In this document: piece after piece, positions 5,708 to 10,987 of the stretch
Layout: each line of letters starts with the position of its first letter
How positions within the stretch are numbered: the first letter of the stretch is position 1
Source: CAYNFP01 sp964492595
Lineage (GTDB): Bacteria; Bacillota_I; Bacilli_A; RF39; UBA660
DNA length: 10,987 bases
Assembly: GCA_964492595.1 (NCBI GenBank)
Contig: CAZBKY010000026.1
Location: forward strand, 1-10,987
Direction of reading: 5' to 3'
Made by a program: the position numbers and the translations under genes
The notes under the pieces: generated by a model
The model's database searches: none
What the model saw: only the letters and a program-made list of their open reading frames with translations
What the model was told of the DNA's origin: nothing

Positions 5708-5751
5708 ATATTATGATCTCCTTATATTTAGATTATAATATAAATTCAAAT

Positions 5752-5773
5752 AAAAAAAAAGTAATCACTTACT
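5752..5773 (-). terminator. Terminator of rpmE
   Basis: On the minus strand AGTAA-GTGA-TTACT forms a 5-bp stem with a 4-base loop and is followed by a long run of U (complement of A at 5752-5759). The first arm starts inside the rpmE stop codon. The stem is short but the U-run is strong. Confidence 0.65.
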
Positions 5774-5969
5774 CTTTAATTCCATATTTTTCTTTGAACT
5801 TCTGTACATTTCCAGTTCTTGCAGTTTTATATTTACCTGTATAAAATGAGTGACATTTATTACAGGTTTCTAATTGAATTGACTCTTTTGTTGATTTAAC
5901 AACAAATTCATTACCACAAGCACATTTAACTTTACACTCTTTTAATGATGGATGCATTCCTTTTTTCAT
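5769..5969 (-). CDS. rpmE: 50S ribosomal protein L31, zinc-binding form
   Basis: The 66-residue protein is the C+ type of bL31, a late-assembling protein that helps bridge the large and small ribosomal subunits. The zinc ligands are all present: C16 and C18 in KCACGNEF, C36 and C39 in CNKCHSFYTG. The start MKKGMHP and the end FKEKYGI agree with other Firmicutes L31 proteins over the full length. In Bacillus the zinc-containing form is used in zinc-replete cells and is replaced by a cysteine-free paralog under zinc limitation; no such paralog is in this window. The gene has an ideal AGGAGG ribosome binding site, a consensus promoter at 6023-6051 and a small hairpin in its leader. It leads the row rpmE, rpiB, spoIID. 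Confidence 0.97.
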   Translation of the reverse strand: MKKGMHPSLKECKVKCACGNEFVVKSTKESIQLETCNKCHSFYTGKYKTARTGNVQKFKEKYGIKE

Positions 5970-5984
5970 ATTTTCCTCCTAGCC

Positions 5985-6003
5985 ATGACTCAAAATAGGT
6001 CAT
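5985..6003 (-). promoter_or_regulatory. Possible leader hairpin of rpmE
   Basis: ATGAC and GTCAT form a 5-bp stem around a 9-base loop (CTATTTTGA on the minus strand), ending just ahead of the AGGAGG of rpmE. L31 leader RNAs that respond to the L31 protein have been described in Firmicutes and other phyla. This is a candidate only, based on position and a small stem. Confidence 0.3.
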
Positions 6004-6022
6004 AGAAATTTAATTCAAAAAT

Positions 6023-6051
6023 ATTATACACAAAATAATTCCAAAAATCAA
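6023..6051 (-). promoter_or_regulatory. Promoter of rpmE
   Basis: On the minus strand TTGATT (6046-6051), 17 bp, then a perfect TATAAT (6023-6028), with TG one base upstream of the -10. It predicts a leader of about 45-50 nt before the rpmE ATG. Confidence 0.8.
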
Positions 6052-6126
6052 CAGCAACTGTTTTTTCAAAAGAAAGTAAATCGAACAAAGGAAGGAAAAT
6101 TTAGTATTTCATCCTTATTTTATTAT

Positions 6127-6154
6127 TTGCTATTTAATCTTTCATTTTTATGAT
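6127..6154 (+). promoter_or_regulatory. Tentative promoter of the restriction-modification pair
   Basis: TTGCTA (6127-6132), 16 bp, TATGAT (6149-6154). The boxes are moderate matches and the whole 5970-6264 gap is AT-rich, so a chance hit is possible. It would leave a leader of about 100 nt. Apart from this and the rpmE signals I see no further structure in the gap and no controller-protein box. Confidence 0.3.
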
Positions 6155-6264
6155 AATTCTTATTTTTTGATTCAACTTTTCAATTCAGCTTTAAAATTCG
6201 CTAATTTTATTAGACTTTGCTTTATTGATTTGCTACAATGTTTATAGATATAGTGGTGAAAAAA

Positions 6265-7260
6265 ATGGACAATAAAAAAAAGCTTGGACAATATTTTACA
6301 AAAAAAAACTTATGGTTAAAACCTCACATTGCAGAATTTATAAAAATTTCAAATTGCTCAATTGCATATGATCCTTTTGCAGGTAATGGGGATTTACTCA
6401 AAGTAAGTACATATTACGGTATAAGCAAAATTAAAGGGTTAGATATTGACTCAAATTTAAATTGGGAAAAAAATGATAGTTTGAAAAAAATTCCGCACAT
6501 CGATAACGCAATTATAATAACAAACCCACCCTATTTAACTAAGTATAGTGCAAGTAGAAAGAAAATGATTAACAAAGAAATGCATCAATATTTTGCAAAT
6601 CATACCGATTTATATCAATTGGCAATTGATAAAATGCTAGAAGCACAAGAATATGTTGTGGCAATTGTACCGGAAACATATATTAATAGTAGATTTTTTA
6701 ATGATCATTTAAGCAGAATTTACAGTGTGACAATATTAACGGAAAACCCATTTGATGATACCGAGAATCCTGTTTGTGTTGTTTGTTTTGATAACATTGA
6801 AAAAATTCCTCCTCAAATAAAAGTTTATGCAGATAATGAATACTTGAATGATTATTCATATTTTAAAGAATTAAAAATGACACCTAAAAATAATTATTCA
6901 ATTAGATTTAATATTAAGGAAGGAAAAATAGCTCTTAGAGCAGTAGATTTAACTACTAATGATAAAAAAATTCAATTTTATGAAACTAAAGATTTAAATT
7001 ACAAGTTATCTAAGATTAAAAATAGTTCTAGATTGGTTACAATAATAGATTTAGATTGCAGTGATATTGATATACGTAATCTTGTTAAAGAATGTAATAG
7101 ATTATTAAATGATTATAGAAAAAAAACAAAAGATGTTGTTTTATCTCCGTTTAAAGGAAATACAAAAGAGGGAGTCAGAAGACGGAGATTAGATTATAAA
7201 ACCGCTAGATGCATTATAGAAATGGCTATATCAAATTTAAAGGACGAATTATATGGTTAG
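6265..7260 (+). CDS. Type II DNA adenine N6-methyltransferase (gamma-class order)
   Basis: Modification enzyme of a restriction-modification pair; it would transfer methyl from S-adenosylmethionine to adenine N6 within the recognition site. In the 331-residue form, motif X KKLGQYFT lies at residues 5-12, motif I DPFAGNG at 36-42 and the catalytic motif IV NPPY at 87-90. The order X-I-IV with a large C-terminal part (target recognition) is the gamma class. An upstream ATG at 6238 would add nine residues but has no ribosome binding site. The ATG at 6265 has GTGGTGAA 6 bases ahead and puts motif X at the very N-terminus, as is usual, so I prefer it. It overlaps the next gene by 8 bases. It is on the opposite strand from both neighbours, which suggests insertion of a cassette. 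Recognition sequence cannot be told from sequence alone. Confidence 0.88.
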   Translation: MDNKKKLGQYFTKKNLWLKPHIAEFIKISNCSIAYDPFAGNGDLLKVSTYYGISKIKGLDIDSNLNWEKNDSLKKIPHIDNAIIITNPPYLTKYSASRKKMINKEMHQYFANHTDLYQLAIDKMLEAQEYVVAIVPETYINSRFFNDHLSRIYSVTILTENPFDDTENPVCVVCFDNIEKIPPQIKVYADNEYLNDYSYFKELKMTPKNNYSIRFNIKEGKIALRAVDLTTNDKKIQFYETKDLNYKLSKIKNSSRLVTIIDLDCSDIDIRNLVKECNRLLNDYRKKTKDVVLSPFKGNTKEGVRRRRLDYKTARCIIEMAISNLKDELYG

Positions 7261-8200
7261 TAATATTGAATTATTTAATGAATGCTTACAAAATCGGGTA
7301 CCAAACATTGATAGGATTGCAAGAGAAGCATTAAATAGAACTATTATACCCGCGGGGAAAAATGATTATAGTGAATTATTAGTTAAAAATGATGAATTGG
7401 TTAAATTGATACAAAAATACAACGATTTGAATATACGCGGTGATATTTCACAAAATGAAAACATAATTAATTTAATTGATGAATATTTACGATTTGATGG
7501 AATGAATTTATCCCCATTTTCACAATATTTAATGATCCATGATTTAACATATGATATATATTTAAATGAATTGAGCTATGATGAAAAGAAATTCATTATT
7601 GAGAGCTATTTAGAGGACAGACATCAAATGTATATAAATCACGGATATACTGATATTATATTTCAAGTTATGACTGATAATTACAGCCATAAAAGAAAAG
7701 CAGTAATTGGTTTAGAAAAAATAAGAAAAGCATGTGAAAAAAATGGAATTCAGCATTTCAATGGTAATTTTAATGATACTATCTTTTTCTTGTTGCCCGA
7801 CAATGGGGAAAAAGAATTATTTAAACAAGCTTTAGAAAAATATCTAATAAGATTTGAATTTGCTGGTACACATCAAGATAAAATGCCAGATGCTTTTATT
7901 AAATACAACGATATATTTATTATTGTTGAACATAAAAAAATGAAATCTACAGGCGGGGGACAAGATAAACAGATTACAGAAATAATAGATTTCATAAAAT
8001 TTGGTGAGCGTGGAGTTTATTATGTTTCGTATTTAGATGGTATATTATTTAATCAATTGATAAACCCTTCAGAAAGTCAAAAAATATATAGATCTAAGCA
8101 AGACATATTAAGAAATTTAGACAATAATCCTTATAACTATTTTGTTAATGAATTTGGATTTAATAAATTAATAAATAATATTGTCAATGAAAATCAATAA
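7253..8200 (+). CDS. Probable Type II restriction endonuclease, PD-(D/E)xK type
   Basis: A 315-residue protein paired with the preceding methyltransferase. The likely nuclease core is at residues 200-245: P212-D213 in DKMPDAFIKYN, then a beta strand IFIIV leading into E226-H-K228. This gives the PD...ExK metal-binding triad spaced 13 residues apart. The glycine-rich KSTGGGQDKQ (231-240) and a helix follow, giving a PD-(D/E)xK order. The N-terminal 190 residues are not recognised and probably hold DNA recognition. The start overlaps the methyltransferase stop, and AAAGGA lies 8 bases upstream; translational coupling would let methylase be made first. I could not match it to a named restriction enzyme family; it does not resemble HindIII or PstI/BsuBI as I recall them. 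After the stop the plus strand has AAGCTTTTTTT but no convincing hairpin. Assignment rests on the motif and the pairing. Confidence 0.78.
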   Translation: MVSNIELFNECLQNRVPNIDRIAREALNRTIIPAGKNDYSELLVKNDELVKLIQKYNDLNIRGDISQNENIINLIDEYLRFDGMNLSPFSQYLMIHDLTYDIYLNELSYDEKKFIIESYLEDRHQMYINHGYTDIIFQVMTDNYSHKRKAVIGLEKIRKACEKNGIQHFNGNFNDTIFFLLPDNGEKELFKQALEKYLIRFEFAGTHQDKMPDAFIKYNDIFIIVEHKKMKSTGGGQDKQITEIIDFIKFGERGVYYVSYLDGILFNQLINPSESQKIYRSKQDILRNLDNNPYNYFVNEFGFNKLINNIVNENQ

Positions 8201-8232
8201 AGCTTTTTTTATTTTGTGGGAATATAGAATTA

Positions 8233-8264
8233 ATAGGAATTAACCTATAGAAAGAACTCTCTTT
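8233..8264. other. Two small inverted repeats in the gap between the endonuclease and SGNH genes
   Basis: ATAGG-AATTAA-CCTAT (8233-8248) and AAAGA-ACTC-TCTTT (8251-8264) are 5-bp stems side by side between two converging genes. Either may help end transcription from one side, but neither is followed by a proper U-run. The 93-bp gap holds nothing else that I can see. Confidence 0.25.
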
Positions 8265-8293
8265 GTTTACATATGATTTTAAATCGTAGTAAT

Positions 8294-9043
8294 TTATTTT
8301 AGTTTCTCATATTTTTCTATAAGCTGATTGGTTATATAATTATATCCTTCTAAAGATGGGTAAGGTTTTTTATAGTAAGGTACATAATATTCTTTATTTT
8401 TAATACCTTCTTGTATCTGAACATAATATATTTTCTTATTTTCTTCCAAAGATTCAAATTTTGCTTCTATATATTCAAAAATATCATTAATTTCTTGCAA
8501 TGCTCTTTGATTTACATTTTTTAGCGGATTATAATATCCGATAATATAAACGCTGCAATCATTTATTTTTCTTATACTATTGAGTAAATATAAATAATCT
8601 TCAAATAAAATATCTATATTCTTATATATTTCATTTTTATTTTTTATTTTATCATTATTATAATTGTTTTTTAATAAATCGTAAATTTCATTTTGACCGA
8701 TAAAAATTGTTATTATATTTGCACTAGCTATAATTTGGTTTATATTTACTTTTTTATTATTTATTTCAAGTTCCCTGCTACTCTTCATATCATTTAGCAA
8801 ATCTGTTATATGATAATCACTTTTACTGAATTCTTTTGTGTATGTTTTTAATTTATTTTTATTATTTAAATATATACTAAAATAGTCAGAATGACTTTTA
8901 TTATAATCACCAAAAGGCGTTATTCCTAAAGTGAATTCATCTCCCAAGGCCACATAATTTAATTTATTATTGAATGTTAATACAAATATTATAATGGAAA
9001 AAATTAAACAGGCAAAAAAAATAACAAGAGTTTTTCGGTTCAT
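8294..9043 (-). CDS. Membrane-anchored SGNH-fold protein lacking the catalytic residues
   Basis: A 249-residue extracytoplasmic protein with one N-terminal membrane segment (about residues 4-25) and an SGNH (GDSL) hydrolase fold. Block I reads YVALGDEFTLG: the nucleophile serine of GDS is a glutamate (E36). Block III keeps the asparagine as GQNE (N118). Block V reads YKKPYPSLEGY, where active relatives have D-x-x-H-P-S-x-x-G-Y, so K225 and Y228 replace the catalytic Asp and His. The frame is intact, so it looks like a maintained pseudoenzyme, not a decayed gene. A TTG at 9053-9055 would extend it by four residues, but that codon lies inside the GGAGGGG ribosome binding site of the ATG chosen here. 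It follows murA by 30 bases and is probably co-transcribed, suggesting a cell-wall role; ligand and function are unknown. Confidence 0.8.
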   Translation of the reverse strand: MNRKTLVIFFACLIFSIIIFVLTFNNKLNYVALGDEFTLGITPFGDYNKSHSDYFSIYLNNKNKLKTYTKEFSKSDYHITDLLNDMKSSRELEINNKKVNINQIIASANIITIFIGQNEIYDLLKNNYNNDKIKNKNEIYKNIDILFEDYLYLLNSIRKINDCSVYIIGYYNPLKNVNQRALQEINDIFEYIEAKFESLEENKKIYYVQIQEGIKNKEYYVPYYKKPYPSLEGYNYITNQLIEKYEKLK

Positions 9044-9073
9044 AATCCCCTCCAAAACATTTCTTGTTAAATT

Positions 9074-10324
9074 TTACTCTATTAATTCTATTTTAGCACC
9101 TATTTTTTGAAGTTTTTCTATAACATCCTGGTATCCCCTTAAAATCATTTCTATGTTATCTATTGTTGTTATCCCCCGTGCAATAAGAGCTGCGATTAAA
9201 AGTGATGCTCCTGCTCTTAAATCCGATGCATAAACATCACTTCCCCTAAGAGGTGTTTTTCCATTTATTTCAAGTGTATCAAAACTTAATATAGTTGTGT
9301 TTGCTCCCATCTTATTTAAATATTCTGTATTTCTAAATCTGGATTCATATATTGTCTCATATATTATTGATTTGCCATCCGCTTGTGTTAAAAGAGTTGT
9401 AAAGGGTTGCTGAAGATCTGTGGCAAAACCTGGATATACTAATGTTTTTATTGTTGTTGGTTTTAGATTGTTTGTTTTATATACAGTAATTCCATCTTTT
9501 TCTATTTTATACTTTACCCCCACCTCATTTAGTTTAACTAATAAAGCATGAATATGCTCCTTAATTGCATTTTTTATTTTAAGTTTCCCTAAGAGTGCCC
9601 CTATTATAAGATAGGTTCCAGCCTCTATTCTATCTGGGAACACTTCAATAATACCTTTTGACATTTTTTTAACGCCTTCTATAATTATTTTATCTGTTCC
9701 GGCACCTTTAATTTTACATCCCATATTAATTAAAAATGAAGCAATGTTAACAATTTCTGGTTCTTTCGCAGCATTATCAATTATAGTTGTTCCCTCTGCG
9801 CCACTAGCTGCAAGCATAATATTTATTGTTGCCCCAACGCTAGGAAAATCTAAATATATTTTTGAACCTTTAAGTTTTTTAGCGGTTATTATAAAACTTC
9901 CTTTTATTTGAGTTACTTTAGCCCCCAAAGCTTCAAATCCCTTTATATGTAAATCAATGGGTCTATTCCCTATTTTACATCCTCCGGGATAAGATATCTC
10001 CATATGTTTAAATTTAGCCAGTAATGCTCCCATAAAATAATATGAAGCTCTCATTTGTACACTTAGCTCTTCTGGAATTTTATTGTTTTTTGCTTTAGAA
10101 GAATCTATTTTTAGGGTATCTCCGACTTCTTCAACTTTACAATTTAACAGTTCTAATATTTCTATTAAATATTTAATATCAGTTATTTTAGGAACATTAT
10201 ATATAGTGCTTGTATCACTTGATAAAATTGCTGCAGGTAATAAAGCAACCGCACTGTTTTTAGCCCCACTTATTTGAACCTCTCCGCTCAACTCGTGATT
10301 TCCTTCAATTCTAATCTTCGGCAT
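9074..10324 (-). CDS. murA: UDP-N-acetylglucosamine 1-carboxyvinyltransferase MurA
   Basis: Cytoplasmic enzyme that transfers enolpyruvate from phosphoenolpyruvate to UDP-GlcNAc, the first committed step of peptidoglycan synthesis. At 416 residues it is full length and keeps the two-domain EPSP-synthase-like fold. The substrate loop KNSAVALLPA starts at K22-N23. The active-site cysteine is C116 in GGCKIGNRPIDLH, so it should be the fosfomycin-sensitive type (resistant forms have Asp there). FATDLQQP supplies the catalytic aspartate near residue 303, and GASLLIAALIARG closes the domain. GGAGAGGTG precedes the ATG and a strong promoter lies at 10352-10379. The SGNH-like gene follows 30 bases downstream. 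Clostridia often have two MurA copies, and the one near spoIID is common in the group; which paralog this is depends on the rest of the genome. Confidence 0.97.
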   Translation of the reverse strand: MPKIRIEGNHELSGEVQISGAKNSAVALLPAAILSSDTSTIYNVPKITDIKYLIEILELLNCKVEEVGDTLKIDSSKAKNNKIPEELSVQMRASYYFMGALLAKFKHMEISYPGGCKIGNRPIDLHIKGFEALGAKVTQIKGSFIITAKKLKGSKIYLDFPSVGATINIMLAASGAEGTTIIDNAAKEPEIVNIASFLINMGCKIKGAGTDKIIIEGVKKMSKGIIEVFPDRIEAGTYLIIGALLGKLKIKNAIKEHIHALLVKLNEVGVKYKIEKDGITVYKTNNLKPTTIKTLVYPGFATDLQQPFTTLLTQADGKSIIYETIYESRFRNTEYLNKMGANTTILSFDTLEINGKTPLRGSDVYASDLRAGASLLIAALIARGITTIDNIEMILRGYQDVIEKLQKIGAKIELIE

Positions 10325-10351
10325 AACACCTCTCCAATATCTATAATATAA

Positions 10352-10379
10352 TTATATCTTTTTTTATTTTTAAGTCAAT
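10352..10379 (-). promoter_or_regulatory. Promoter of murA
   Basis: On the minus strand TTGACT (10374-10379), 16 bp, TATAAT (10352-10357): five and six of six consensus positions. It fills the gap right after the mntP-like stop codon and gives murA a start of its own, with a leader of about 20 nt. Confidence 0.82.
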
Positions 10380-10380
10380 T

Positions 10381-10914
10381 TTATAATAGAAAGTATACAA
10401 GTAAAACTGTTAATATCCCAATTCCTATACATTTTGAAATTTTCCCTATTTTTTCTGAAACAAACTTCCCTGCATTAAAACCTAGAAAAGTAAATATAGA
10501 ACTTATTAGTGCAAATATTATTCCTGCATAAAGAGGATAACTTGTAATATAAGGAAGACTAATTCCAACTGTAAAACTATCAAGTGAAACTATAAAGGAA
10601 AAGAACACGACATTTTTAAAATTTGTTTTCACCTCTAGGATATTCTCTGAATCTTTTAGAGACTTTATCATTTCTAATATTATTAAAAATATAACTACCG
10701 CTATTATATATTTATGATTTACTTTTAAATATAATAACAGTTTATAACTTATTGATGCTCCAATCAAAGGCATTATAAAATGAAAAAGCCCAACAGTTAA
10801 TGAAAAAGCCATTATATCTTTTTGAGGAGTACCAAGAAGTCCATAAGCCAAGGATAAACTAAATGCATCTAAACTTAAACTAAGTCCAATTAAAAATAAA
10901 GTAAGTATTTCCAT
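10381..10914 (-). CDS. MntP/YtaF family membrane protein, putative manganese efflux
   Basis: A 177-residue polytopic membrane protein of the DUF204 family, built from two related halves. The first half has LSLSLDAFSLSLAYGL (about residues 10-25) and the second VSLDSFTVGISLP (about 109-121); the aspartates in these paired motifs (D17 and D111) are family hallmarks thought to bind the metal. About six membrane segments fit the hydrophobic pattern. Relatives are the manganese exporter MntP of E. coli and YtaF of Bacillus, which is annotated as a sporulation membrane protein. With YtaF (about 210 residues) as the Firmicutes relative, either label is possible and export of Mn2+ is not shown here. 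AGGGGG precedes the ATG. It probably continues a transcript from the gene that enters at the right edge; no terminator is seen on either side. Confidence 0.85.
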   Translation of the reverse strand: MEILTLFLIGLSLSLDAFSLSLAYGLLGTPQKDIMAFSLTVGLFHFIMPLIGASISYKLLLYLKVNHKYIIAVVIFLIILEMIKSLKDSENILEVKTNFKNVVFFSFIVSLDSFTVGISLPYITSYPLYAGIIFALISSIFTFLGFNAGKFVSEKIGKISKCIGIGILTVLLVYFLL

Positions 10915-10945
10915 TTATCCCCCTACTAGAAATCTTATTTTATTT

Positions 10946-10987
10946 TCATTCTTTTATACTCTTAAACTTTTCAATTATTTCTTTAAT
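10946..10987 (-). CDS. C-terminal end of an upstream gene (partial)
   Basis: The last 13 codons of an open frame that continues beyond the window end: IKEIIEKFKSIKE and a TGA stop, 31 bases ahead of the mntP-like gene. The charged helix-like composition and the close spacing fit a real gene end in the same operon, but the piece is far too short to name. Confidence 0.4.
   Translation of the reverse strand: MKEIIEKFKSIKE

Noticed and set aside
5331..5844. Two plus-strand open frames opposite rpiB and rpmE
   Set aside because: Both lie antisense to genes with clear active-site motifs; the second runs through the rpmE-rpiB gap and its terminator. No coding signals of their own.
6238..6264. Upstream ATG extending the methyltransferase by nine residues
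   Set aside because: No ribosome binding site, while the ATG at 6265 has one at good spacing and starts just ahead of motif X.
5970..6264. Controller-protein gene or box for the restriction system
   Set aside because: No small helix-turn-helix ORF and no paired operator repeat is visible in this gap.
8233..8264. Inverted repeats as an attachment site or end of a mobile element carrying the restriction cassette
   Set aside because: Stems are just 5 bp, there is no matching direct repeat at the other end (5970-6264), and no integrase or transposase is present.
10083..10277. Plus-strand open frame inside murA
   Set aside because: Antisense to a conserved part of murA; no ribosome binding site.

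Overview
The window is a very AT-rich stretch of a Firmicutes chromosome, most likely a spore-forming member of the Clostridia. The evidence is strong AGGAGG-type ribosome binding sites, short U-tract terminators, a row of sporulation genes (spoIID, spoIIQ, spoIIID) next to rpmE, rpiB and murA, and an Agr-type peptide quorum-sensing locus. Nothing in the sequence fixes the genus.

Layout, left to right. (1) 1-331: a cold-shock protein gene on the minus strand with its own promoter and terminator. (2) 457-3266: a complete agr quorum-sensing locus in an unusual arrangement. agrB and a 35-codon agrD run on the plus strand and converge on agrA-agrC on the minus strand; the two halves share one palindromic terminator. 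(3) 3330-5969: a minus-strand row read as rpmE, rpiB, spoIID, spoIIQ, spoIIID, covering ribosome, pentose-phosphate and sporulation functions. The spoIIID gene (3330-3587) has no ATG, GTG or TTG start and is easily missed. (4) 6265-8200: a two-gene restriction-modification cassette on the opposite strand from its neighbours, probably acquired horizontally. (5) 8294-10914: murA followed by a membrane-anchored SGNH-fold protein that lacks its catalytic residues, and upstream of them a MntP/YtaF-type membrane protein. A fragment of another gene enters at the right edge.

How the genes work together. AgrB would process AgrD into a cyclic peptide, AgrC would sense it, and AgrA would bind DNA through a LytTR domain. 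A tandem 14-bp repeat just ahead of agrB is a candidate target. SpoIID (peptidoglycan lytic transglycosylase) and SpoIIQ (a LytM-domain protein that here looks catalytically dead) act in engulfment of the forespore, and SpoIIID is a mother-cell transcription factor. MurA makes the first committed peptidoglycan precursor. The placement of agrAC directly behind spoIIID makes a link between quorum sensing and sporulation worth testing, but the sequence alone does not prove one.

The points I rate highest are the convergent agr locus with its atypical AgrD, the spoIIID start anomaly, the pseudo-hydrolase behind murA, the doubly degenerate SpoIIQ, and the repeated habit of placing terminator hairpins over stop codons. 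I see no rRNA, tRNA, CRISPR array, insertion sequence or prophage gene.
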